The notes: generated from the letters alone by a model not told the origin. Numbered from the stretch's first letter, positions 1 to 5,029 are shown. The stretch: DNA of 5,878 nucleotides from Ferroglobus sp. (GCA_015520115.1 WAQS01000104.1:1-5878), one strand, 5' to 3'. Made by a program: numbers and translations.

Positions 1-309
1 AGTTATAGCTCCTCCGGCTGCAAGCATTGCTATTTCGTACAGTCCTACTGGCACGTTTGTGTCGAAATCTATGAATCCTCCGGTTTTGCTTGCCCTTTTC
101 AGAAACTCTATGTACTCTTTCGTGTGCACTCTTAAGACGTCTTCTTCCTTCGCCGGCTCTGGATTAATGAGCACGATTCTCTCATCTTCGAAAATTCCCT
201 CTTCCGTTAGCTGGTCGATCGTGTAAGCTAACCTTTCCTTCCTTTCTGGATGGGTGGGTGTTTGTTCGTGCTTCAAATACTTCTCGTGAAAGACTATTCC
301 GGTCTTCAA
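1..309 (-). CDS. Histone deacetylase / acetylpolyamine amidohydrolase family protein (N-terminal part; runs off the window)
   Basis: This is the first 103 codons of a Zn-dependent deacetylase of the HDAC/AcuC/AphA superfamily. Family members remove acetyl groups from lysines, polyamines or small amides. Visible family signatures are an N-terminal GIVFHEKY strand, the HPERKERL motif (residues 20-27), VHTKEYIEFL (61-70), and a segment running from FDTNVPV (82-88) to LAAGGAI (96-102), which precedes the active site. The catalytic His pair and the zinc ligands lie beyond the window edge, so activity cannot be judged. The start is a TTG at 309-307. No ATG or GTG lies between it and an in-frame stop upstream, and a strong GGGAGGAG Shine-Dalgarno sits 5 bases before it (GGAGG core 7 bases before). 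The TTG overlaps the TGA of the upstream hydantoinase-family gene (TTGA), implying translational coupling. The natural substrate in this archaeon is unknown. Confidence 0.9.
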   Translation of the reverse strand, partial: MKTGIVFHEKYLKHEQTPTHPERKERLAYTIDQLTEEGIFEDERIVLINPEPAKEEDVLRVHTKEYIEFLKRASKTGGFIDFDTNVPVGLYEIAMLAAGGAIT

Positions 310-1790
310 GAAAACTCCTCCCTTATTCCTGGCTCTATCTGGACAATGACGTCAGCTATTTTTCCCCTCCTTATTCCACCCTTTACGACAACGTAAGAGT
401 TGAAGTACAGAACTCTGACGTCCTTTTCCTCTACCTCCTCACCGAAATCCTTCGCTATGGAAATTAGTTTGTCCACAGCGAGCTGTATTAACTCCTCATC
501 TTCGGGGAATCCGTATATTCTATCTTTAATGAAGGTTGCCTCCCCGTCGTAAACGGCGATTTTATTTTCTGTGTCAAATCTCGCATAGAGTGTGTAGCTC
601 AGCCTCGATACAGCCACTCCTACAGCGTTGGCTGATTCGCAATGTTCCGGGACGATGTACTTCACTCCAGCCTTCTTAGCTATGTCCTTTATCAAAAACG
701 GGGCGAGAAAGCCTGTTCCGATTATTTTCTCTGCTTTGAGTTCTTTAATCTTTTTGGCGACAATACTTATGAAATCCTCAACGGCTCTCTCGCAGTCGTC
801 TCTCTTTGCCTCTCTCGATTTTTTGTAGTCTCCTATTTCGTAACCGAGGCAGTTGAGAGCATCAGTTAGCGTGAAAGAGTTTCCTCCGAAGGATATCGGC
901 TGGGAAATTCTAACGGGTTTTATGGTTTCTTCAACGAGGCTGTCCCCTCCAAATGGAATTGAATGAGACTCTACACACCTCACGCAGCTTTTTAGTCCTC
1001 CTATGACCGCTCTCTCAATTATCTTTGGTTTTCCGTCTCCCAAGAAAACGAAGTCCGTCGTTGTCCCTCCGATGTCGACAACAAGTGCATACTTTTCTCC
1101 GGTAAGGAAGTAAGCCCCAAAAGCTACAGCGGCGGGACTTGAATTGTACAGCTCCGAAGGGTTGTTCAGGGCTATCTGGTAGGGGATAATCCCTCCATCT
1201 CCCTTATAAAAATAAACCTCGTTGTAATAAGCTTTGACGCTTTTTACCATCTCGTGAACTTTTTTCATGAGCTTTGCGTTTATAATTGTGGTGTTTATTC
1301 TCAGCGGGTAGTTCAAAACCGGTATGTGGTGACTCAACGCTATTTCGTCCTCGTTATAGTACTTTTTAGCGATTTCATAAGCTTTTAGCTCCAATTCCGG
1401 ATTTCTTATTGAGAACTTGCACGCTATAGCTAAGCAGTCCGCTTTGTTTTCCCTTAAAACCTCTTCTACCTCTCTCTCATCCAAATCTTCAACAACGTCT
1501 CCTCTGTGGTTTACCGCTCCTTTCAGCTGTTTTCCGTAACTTTCGTAATTTAACCCGCTACCGGGAAACAGCATAACTTGCGCCTTTATCTCATCGAACT
1601 TGGAAACTATGAGGTTTAGCGGAACAGATGTGCTGATTACCAACTTAATCTTCTTCTCTCCAACGAGTTCGGAAAGTTTTCTGAAAACAGCGTCAAAACC
1701 CAAATAGTTTGGAATTTTAGCGGTCTTTATTTCCTCCCCAATAACCGCTATATCTGTGTTCGTCCCGCCTATGTCGATGCCCACTCGCAT
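306..1790 (-). CDS. Hydantoinase/oxoprolinase-family protein (HyuA-like ATPase fold)
   Basis: This 494-residue protein has the actin/Hsp70/sugar-kinase ATPase fold of the HyuA (N-methylhydantoinase A / 5-oxoprolinase) family, which couples ATP hydrolysis to opening of cyclic amides. The N-terminal domain begins with the phosphate-binding GIDIGGTNTD (4-13). A second phosphate loop, VVDIGGTTTD, lies at 237-246, followed by IPFGGDSL (278-285). The adenosine-motif region includes GTGFLAPFL (358-366) and SANAVGVAVS (386-395). About 100 residues follow with no motif I recognise. At 494 residues it is shorter than bacterial HyuA (about 650-700), and no HyuB partner is visible. The ATG at 1790 puts the first GG loop at the usual distance from the N-terminus. 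It begins 6 bases after the PRC-barrel stop with no clear Shine-Dalgarno, and its stop overlaps the deacetylase start. The family call is firm. The substrate is unknown, and a role in archaeal cofactor or amide metabolism is only a guess. Confidence 0.87.
   Translation of the reverse strand: MRVGIDIGGTNTDIAVIGEEIKTAKIPNYLGFDAVFRKLSELVGEKKIKLVISTSVPLNLIVSKFDEIKAQVMLFPGSGLNYESYGKQLKGAVNHRGDVVEDLDEREVEEVLRENKADCLAIACKFSIRNPELELKAYEIAKKYYNEDEIALSHHIPVLNYPLRINTTIINAKLMKKVHEMVKSVKAYYNEVYFYKGDGGIIPYQIALNNPSELYNSSPAAVAFGAYFLTGEKYALVVDIGGTTTDFVFLGDGKPKIIERAVIGGLKSCVRCVESHSIPFGGDSLVEETIKPVRISQPISFGGNSFTLTDALNCLGYEIGDYKKSREAKRDDCERAVEDFISIVAKKIKELKAEKIIGTGFLAPFLIKDIAKKAGVKYIVPEHCESANAVGVAVSRLSYTLYARFDTENKIAVYDGEATFIKDRIYGFPEDEELIQLAVDKLISIAKDFGEEVEEKDVRVLYFNSYVVVKGGIRRGKIADVIVQIEPGIREEFS
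315..322 (-). promoter_or_regulatory. Strong Shine-Dalgarno for the TTG-started deacetylase gene
   Basis: Read on the minus strand, GGGAGGAG lies just before the TTG at 309, with a 7-base spacer from the GGAGG core. It lies inside the last codons of the upstream gene. It is what decides the non-ATG start of the deacetylase gene, because no other start codon is available in that frame. Confidence 0.8.
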
Positions 1791-1796
1791 ACTCTT

Positions 1797-2075
1797 TTAC
1801 TCTTTTTCCTTCTCGGCTCTTCTCTTAAATACGTCCTTGATTATTATTATGTCTCCAACCGACTTCACGAGCCTGTATGGGATTAGAACTCCTCTATATT
1901 TCGTGTTTATTAGAGCTTTGTTAACCTCGCTGATCGCGAGACTTTTTATTTGCCTTCTTTCGACATCGATAACGACATCATCAACCTTGCCGACGTATCT
2001 GCCTTCATCCGTGTACACTTTCATACCGAAGAGCGATGAGATCTCTCCTATCATTAATCTACTTGGAACGCTCAT
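1797..2075 (-). CDS. Stand-alone PRC-barrel domain protein
   Basis: This small 92-residue protein is essentially one PRC-barrel domain: FGMKVYTDEGRYVGKV (16-31), VVIDVERRQIKSLAIS (34-49), then GVLIPYRLVKSVGDIIII (62-79) and a charged tail. The PRC-barrel is a small beta fold used for protein or RNA contacts (RimM, photosynthetic reaction centre H subunit). Stand-alone archaeal versions include the CdpB proteins linked to FtsZ-based division, so a cell-division role is possible but unproven. It is the first gene of the minus-strand operon, 6 bases before the hydantoinase-family gene. The ATG at 2075 is the longest start. However, the only good TATA element (2078-2086) lies directly against it and is centred 28 bases before Met8 (ATG at 2054). 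A leaderless start at Met8, giving 85 residues beginning MIGEISSL, is therefore a real alternative. Neither start has a Shine-Dalgarno. Confidence 0.85.
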   Translation of the reverse strand: MSVPSRLMIGEISSLFGMKVYTDEGRYVGKVDDVVIDVERRQIKSLAISEVNKALINTKYRGVLIPYRLVKSVGDIIIIKDVFKRRAEKEKE

Positions 2076-2077
2076 AA

Positions 2078-2086
2078 TATTTAAAA
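2078..2086 (-). promoter_or_regulatory. TATA box of the PRC-barrel/hydantoinase/deacetylase operon
   Basis: The minus strand reads TTTTAAATA, a close match to the archaeal TATA consensus, with a purine-rich GGAAAT just upstream that could be a BRE. Its centre is about 28 bases before the internal ATG at 2054 but only about 7 before the ATG at 2075. The transcript would therefore begin near Met8 rather than ahead of the longer start. Confidence 0.55.
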
Positions 2087-2137
2087 CATTTCCAAAAATT
2101 GACTTTCAAACTCGTAAATTAATAAATGAGATAGAAA

Positions 2138-2149
2138 TTAATTTATTTC
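2138..2149 (+). promoter_or_regulatory. TATA box of the seven-helix membrane protein gene
   Basis: TTAATTTATTTC lies with its centre about 27 bases before the ATG at 2171, preceded by a purine-rich GAAA that could serve as BRE. The distance matches a leaderless transcript starting at or next to the ATG, and no Shine-Dalgarno is present. Confidence 0.6.
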
Positions 2150-2170
2150 ACCTCTTCCTTATGTAATCTA

Positions 2171-2905
2171 ATGTTTGAACTCCTCATAAGCTTGGCGCTT
2201 GCGATGATAGCTTTGTACAATTCGGTTATGTACCTCCAGCTTACAGATGAAGAAAAAAGTTTTTTGGAAAGTAAGTGGAAGGACTCCTTGGTATTATCCA
2301 TTTTCATGATAGTAATTCTCTCTGTAATTTCCGTTCTCGAAATCCTGAAGCTTTATCAAATACTGGCGTTCGGAACTGTTGGAAACTTTTTAAGCGTGTA
2401 TACCGCTGTGGCTGTAATGCTTTTAATCCCCTCCGCATTCTTACTCCACGACATCCTATCGATAAAGGACTCCTTCAGGAATTTTGCTCCAAAAATAGAC
2501 CTTAAGGCTGTCTTGCTGGTACAAGGTTTTGCGGTTTTCTGGCTTTACCTGACTTTTATTGAGGAGAGATTTGCTCACGTTGTGTACTTGTTCTCTCAAT
2601 CTCTAAAAGCGATATTTATCGTGTCCTTGATACTGATTTTTTACGTTTCCTCTCTTCTATATAGATACTTTAAGTTGCTTAGGAGAGGAGACATCATCGT
2701 TCAGATCGACTTTTCTTCTTATCTATTCCAGCTGAGCGTTGCCATAGCTGTTTTCGGATTTTACATGCTCACGAGATCCACTTACTGCGGACAGGCGGTT
2801 TGTGCGGTTTTAATCGCATCTTTCGGAATTCTGCTAAACAACGCTTTATCTTCGCTCGGCAGAGCCCTGAAGCAGAACATCGGTGGTTACACCTTCGAAA
2901 TATAG
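2171..2905 (+). CDS. Unrecognised integral membrane protein, about seven helices
   Basis: I do not recognise a family. The 244-residue protein is very hydrophobic, with probable membrane segments near residues 3-22, 39-60, 72-94, 111-130, 144-164, 185-201 and 208-224. The linkers are short: a charged one at 25-38, a basic/acidic one at 97-110, and RYFKLLRRGD at 165-174. The positive charge of that last linker suggests it is cytoplasmic. Two cysteines (206 and 211) flank the start of the last helix. No catalytic, transport or kinase motif is evident, and the layout resembles a sensor-type seven-helix module without an output domain. The ATG at 2171 is supported by a TATA box centred 27 bases upstream. 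The gene is divergent from the PRC-barrel operon and its end overlaps the convergent thymidylate synthase-family gene by 19 bases. It appears to be transcribed alone, so the context gives no functional clue. Confidence 0.82.
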   Translation: MFELLISLALAMIALYNSVMYLQLTDEEKSFLESKWKDSLVLSIFMIVILSVISVLEILKLYQILAFGTVGNFLSVYTAVAVMLLIPSAFLLHDILSIKDSFRNFAPKIDLKAVLLVQGFAVFWLYLTFIEERFAHVVYLFSQSLKAIFIVSLILIFYVSSLLYRYFKLLRRGDIIVQIDFSSYLFQLSVAIAVFGFYMLTRSTYCGQAVCAVLIASFGILLNNALSSLGRALKQNIGGYTFEI

Positions 2906-4161
2906 GATGGAGTTTCGGGCTCAAGAATTTCTTTAACGCTATCTAAGAATTCCTCGTAGATGTGAGCATCTACCGAGAAATGATAGTACTTGTAATCTCT
3001 CTCGTTAATAAGCTGGGAAACGTAGTCCGTGAGGAGGGAGAAAGCGTACATGTTAGCGTGCATGGCTCCGAATATGTCATTTGAGCGCATGTAAAAGATT
3101 CCCATGAACTTTTTCGTCTTCAAAAACTGGTAGCCTCTCAAGCATGGCGGATCGTCGCTTGTTAAATCCCAAACCCTTGAAATTCCCACATAGCAGTCTC
3201 TTCTGTAGGGATTTTCCCTCAGCTTTTTTATACACTCGTAAAGCTGGTCGACTTTCTTCTCATCCCTTTCGCAGTATCTTGCTCTTTCAGCATACGTATA
3301 TTCCTCACCTTCTCTCAAAATTTTCTCCTTTACCGGCTTATCAAGCTGAGCCGCATGGATGACGTAGTTGTGGGCGTAGTCTATCGCGTATTTCTTCGTG
3401 AAAGGGGCTTTGTCGTGGATCTTGTTCTCTCTTGTGTTTTTCACCTCAACGAAAAGTCTGTGAACGAACTTACTCCTCTTTTGCCCTTCAAACAACTCAC
3501 CCCATTCCGTTTCCTTCTCGAATCCGTTGTAGTATATGACCTCAAGGGCTGAGTGCCATGCGGTGGATTCGTAGTCTTCCACTATATGAACTCCAAGTTC
3601 GTGAAAACCAAAAACATCTTTATAATTGTGCCTATCAACCCTGTCTAGATCTCTCTTGTAGATGTGGGGGGCTGCCACGAGAAAGGCAACGCTGCCTACT
3701 TCTATTTCAGCTCTTTTTGCTACCTCCTCAAGAACATGAAAAACGAAGTCGAAGTTTGCGGAGAAGTAGTTTAAAGCGTCTAAACTTCTTAAATAAGCTG
3801 TGGCGTGGAGAGAATTAAAGTAGTGGAGAAAACTAATTTCCGTAACTGTAGGAGGAGTTTCGCAGAAGTGGTCTTCCGGTCTCCAAACCGGGAGAGAAAC
3901 TCTTCTCGTGTAAGGGGTTTTTCTCAATTTTTCGGCAGCGGTTTCGATTAAATTTTCAACTCTGTCAAGATACGTGTCTTCGCAAGCTTTCCATCCGAAA
4001 CTTTCGTCAAAGCTTTGCATGTACGTTGGTTTTTCGCATATCACAAGCTCTGGCTCTATTCTAACCTCCTCACCGAACCTCGATTTAATTTCTACTCCTT
4101 CCCTCAAAATTTTTCCTATCAAACTCTTCTGGAGAGTCTCGGGATTAGCCTCGATTAACAT
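2887..4161 (-). CDS. Tandem-duplicated thymidylate synthase-family protein (second half with intact active site)
   Basis: This 424-residue protein has two thymidylate synthase (PF00303-like) halves, each about the size of the short archaeal enzymes (roughly 215 residues). The enzyme family methylates dUMP to dTMP. In the second half I see RRDCYVGIS (Arg320-321), PPC with the candidate nucleophile Cys340, YMRSND (Arg359, Asp362), Asn370 and HIY (His400, Tyr402). The steps RR-20-Cys, Arg-11-Asn, Asn-30-His are those of E. coli ThyA (R126/127, C146, R166, N177, H207, Y209). The first half repeats this with Arg86-87, LRSLD (Arg125, Asp128), Asn136 and HIY (His166, Tyr168), but has PPT (Thr105) instead of PPC. 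The start chosen is the ATG at 4161. A TTG at 4221 would add 20 residues but runs into the tRNA promoter. ATG 4161 has a TATA box centred 28 bases upstream and begins MLIEANPE, like archaeal ThyA N-termini. dCMP/dUMP hydroxymethylation is an alternative activity. Family confidence is high; exact function is inferred. Confidence 0.88.
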   Translation of the reverse strand: MLIEANPETLQKSLIGKILREGVEIKSRFGEEVRIEPELVICEKPTYMQSFDESFGWKACEDTYLDRVENLIETAAEKLRKTPYTRRVSLPVWRPEDHFCETPPTVTEISFLHYFNSLHATAYLRSLDALNYFSANFDFVFHVLEEVAKRAEIEVGSVAFLVAAPHIYKRDLDRVDRHNYKDVFGFHELGVHIVEDYESTAWHSALEVIYYNGFEKETEWGELFEGQKRSKFVHRLFVEVKNTRENKIHDKAPFTKKYAIDYAHNYVIHAAQLDKPVKEKILREGEEYTYAERARYCERDEKKVDQLYECIKKLRENPYRRDCYVGISRVWDLTSDDPPCLRGYQFLKTKKFMGIFYMRSNDIFGAMHANMYAFSLLTDYVSQLINERDYKYYHFSVDAHIYEEFLDSVKEILEPETPSYISKV

Positions 4162-4184
4162 CTCTTGAAAAGGAGTGTTGAAAC

Positions 4185-4194
4185 GAAATAAATG
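4185..4194 (-). promoter_or_regulatory. TATA box of the thymidylate synthase-family gene
   Basis: The minus strand reads CATTTATTTC, centred about 28 bases before the ATG at 4161. With no Shine-Dalgarno between it and the ATG, this fits a leaderless transcript. It supports that ATG over the upstream TTG at 4221, which would place this promoter inside the coding region. Confidence 0.5.
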
Positions 4195-4210
4195 TTGCGC
4201 AGCGAAAGCC

Positions 4211-4217
4211 TTATTAA
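4211..4217 (+). promoter_or_regulatory. Probable TATA box of the tRNA-Gly gene
   Basis: TTATTAA is centred about 31 bases before the first tRNA base at 4245, consistent with a TSS a few bases ahead of the mature 5' end. It lies back to back with the minus-strand promoter of the thymidylate synthase-family gene. Confidence 0.4.
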
Positions 4218-4244
4218 GCAACTTTCAAGGAAATAAAATTAAGA

Positions 4245-4318
4245 GCGCCGGTGGTGTAGCCTGGCTAACACAGGGGCTTGCCGAGCCCCTGCCCCGGGTT
4301 CAAATCCCGGCCGGCGCA
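4245..4318 (+). tRNA. tRNA-Gly (anticodon GCC)
   Basis: This is a complete cloverleaf of 74 bases. The acceptor stem is GCGCCGG (4245-4251) with CCGGCGC (4311-4317), followed by discriminator A4318. The D stem is GTGT/ACAC with a 10-base loop carrying GG (4263-4264). The anticodon stem is GGGGC/GCCCC with loop TTGCCGA, so the anticodon GCC is at 4280-4282 and decodes GGC and GGU. The variable region has 4 bases. The T stem is CCGGG/CCCGG with loop TTCAAAT. No intron is seen and CCA is not encoded, so it is added after transcription. G follows the anticodon at position 37. All stems are fully paired, so the gene should be functional. Confidence 0.98.
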
Positions 4319-4328
4319 CTCCCAGTTG

Positions 4329-4333
4329 TTTTT
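4329..4333 (+). terminator. Oligo-T terminator of the tRNA gene
   Basis: A run of five T (within TTGTTTTTG) begins 11 bases after the discriminator base. Short T-runs without a hairpin are the usual archaeal termination signal, so this probably ends the tRNA transcript. Confidence 0.5.
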
Positions 4334-4408
4334 GACCAAGTTTGGATCTTCTCGAAGCTTTATCTCCAAAAAAGCGGAGAGGTTTAATCTTTCATCGATA
4401 GTCGCTTG

Positions 4409-4455
4409 CCTTAGCCTAACACATTTTTCACTAAAAATCTCAGGCAGTTCTAAGG
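4409..4455 (+). repeat. Nested inverted repeat between tRNA-Gly and the toxin-antitoxin pair
   Basis: Three sets of arms nest inside one another: CCTTAG (4409-4414) with CTAAGG (4450-4455), CCT (4415-4417) with AGG (4442-4444), and a perfect ATTTTT (4423-4428) with AAAAAT (4433-4438) around a 4-base loop. The outer stem can be lengthened by G-T wobbles outward to 4406/4458. It lies about 110 bases before the antitoxin start, upstream of the proposed promoter. It could be an operator, a small structured RNA or a relic, and chance is not excluded. Confidence 0.4.
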
Positions 4456-4534
4456 TGATAACGAGGGTTATTGGAAAAGAAATGAGGTTGATAGGTGAAG
4501 TTCAGTGGGGCAATAGAACCCGCATAGAAGAAAC

Positions 4535-4544
4535 TCTTATTATT
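4535..4544 (+). promoter_or_regulatory. Possible TATA box of the toxin-antitoxin operon
   Basis: CTTATTATT and its surroundings are centred about 26 bases before the ATG at 4566, with a purine-rich GAAA just upstream. This spacing favours a leaderless antitoxin start at 4566 over the upstream ATG at 4482. Confidence 0.4.
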
Positions 4545-4565
4545 CCCTTGAACGACATCAGTATT

Positions 4566-4751
4566 ATGCCATTAACTCTTAAGGAATTAAGCGATAAGGT
4601 TGAAAGGATAGAGAGGTTTTTGAAGACGCTCATAGATGTAAATCTCGAACTTATTGAGGAGGTAGAGCCGGAAGAATGGGAAGTTAGAGACATTGAAGAT
4701 AGAAAGCGTGATGAATTCATAAGGTGGGAAGAGGTTCAGAATGAGTTATGA
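4566..4751 (+). CDS. RelB-like antitoxin of a type II toxin-antitoxin pair
   Basis: This small acidic 61-residue protein ends 11 bases inside the following RelE-type toxin gene. It has the form of archaeal RelB antitoxins: an N-terminal amphipathic helix (LTLKELSDKVERIERFLKTL, 3-22), a very acidic middle (EEVEPEEWEVRDIED, 31-45), and a C-terminal RKRDEFIRWEEV segment (46-57) resembling the conserved end of that group. By analogy it should wrap around and neutralise the toxin and repress its own operon. No DNA-binding fold can be seen directly. The frame is open back through the tRNA to 4278, with an ATG at 4482 as well. I chose 4566 because the protein then has the usual 50-70 residue length, a TATA-like element lies 26 bases before it, and the residues upstream do not look like the family. 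A start at 4482 would add 28 residues. Confidence 0.75.
   Translation: MPLTLKELSDKVERIERFLKTLIDVNLELIEEVEPEEWEVRDIEDRKRDEFIRWEEVQNEL
4731..4736 (+). promoter_or_regulatory. Shine-Dalgarno of the toxin gene
   Basis: GAGGTT lies inside the end of the antitoxin gene, with GAGGT 5 bases before the toxin ATG at 4741. It allows internal initiation on the shared mRNA and couples toxin translation to that of the antitoxin. Confidence 0.65.
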
Positions 4752-5007
4752 AAATCAAATTTTAATTTCGAAAAGAGCACTTAAAGAGCTTAAAAACATC
4801 CCCGAAAGTGACAGGAAAATTATCAAGGACAGGATTTCAAAGCTTGCGTATTTTCCCTTCGCTCACCTCGATGTTAAAAAGCTTAAAGGCCATGAGAACG
4901 TTTACAGGCTAAGATCTGGAAACTACAGAGTCATGTTTGAATATTTAAAAAATGGGAAGGTAATAAAAATCCTGAAAATCGGAAAGAGGTCGGACATTTA
5001 CGATTGA
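4741..5007 (+). CDS. RelE/ParE-superfamily toxin (archaeal RelE-like mRNA interferase)
   Basis: This 88-residue basic protein has the RelE fold layout. A first strand QILISKRA (6-13) is followed by two helices (KELKNIPESDRKIIKDRI, 15-32), then the core strands VYRLRSGNYRVMFEY (54-68) and VIKILKIGKRSDIYD (74-88). Likely functional basic residues, by analogy with RelE, are Lys46, Lys47 and Lys49, Arg56, Arg58, Arg63 and the C-terminal Arg83, with Tyr87 near the end. RelE proteins cut mRNA in the ribosomal A site. ParE relatives target gyrase instead, but the retained Lys/Arg set and the terminal KRSDIY favour RelE-like activity. The ATG at 4741 has a good Shine-Dalgarno and overlaps the antitoxin end by 11 bases, the usual antitoxin-first order. 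The toxin appears full length and intact. Confidence 0.9.
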   Translation: MSYENQILISKRALKELKNIPESDRKIIKDRISKLAYFPFAHLDVKKLKGHENVYRLRSGNYRVMFEYLKNGKVIKILKIGKRSDIYD

Positions 5008-5029
5008 AGAGACTCCGTTAACTTCTTCA

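Noticed and set aside
258..467. 69-residue plus-strand frame at the deacetylase/hydantoinase junction
   Set aside because: It is antisense to both genes with no recognisable domain.
628..869. Two overlapping plus-strand frames inside the hydantoinase-family gene
   Set aside because: They are antisense to a conserved ATPase domain and have no family features.
1756..2166. 136-residue plus-strand frame over the PRC-barrel gene
   Set aside because: It lies antisense to a clear PRC-barrel domain and its composition is that of a reverse-strand shadow.
3144..3818. Three short plus-strand frames opposite the thymidylate synthase-family gene
   Set aside because: They are fully covered by a well-supported gene on the other strand and show low-complexity, shadow-like sequence.
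4162..4221. N-terminal extension of the thymidylate synthase-family gene from TTG 4221
   Set aside because: It is a rare start codon without Shine-Dalgarno, it overlaps the tRNA promoter and would bury the gene's own TATA box; the extension does not align with the second half of the protein.
4245..4318. tRNA-Gly as an integration (att) site of a mobile element
   Set aside because: I looked for a second copy of the tRNA 3' end and for an integrase; neither is in the window.
4278..4565. Long reading frame running from inside the tRNA into the antitoxin
   Set aside because: It begins within the tRNA anticodon loop and has no coding character before about 4482; the antitoxin starting at 4566 has the normal family length and a promoter at the right distance.
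4502..4720. 72-residue minus-strand frame opposite the antitoxin
   Set aside because: It is a serine/leucine-rich mirror of an acidic coding region with no start signals; typical antisense shadow.
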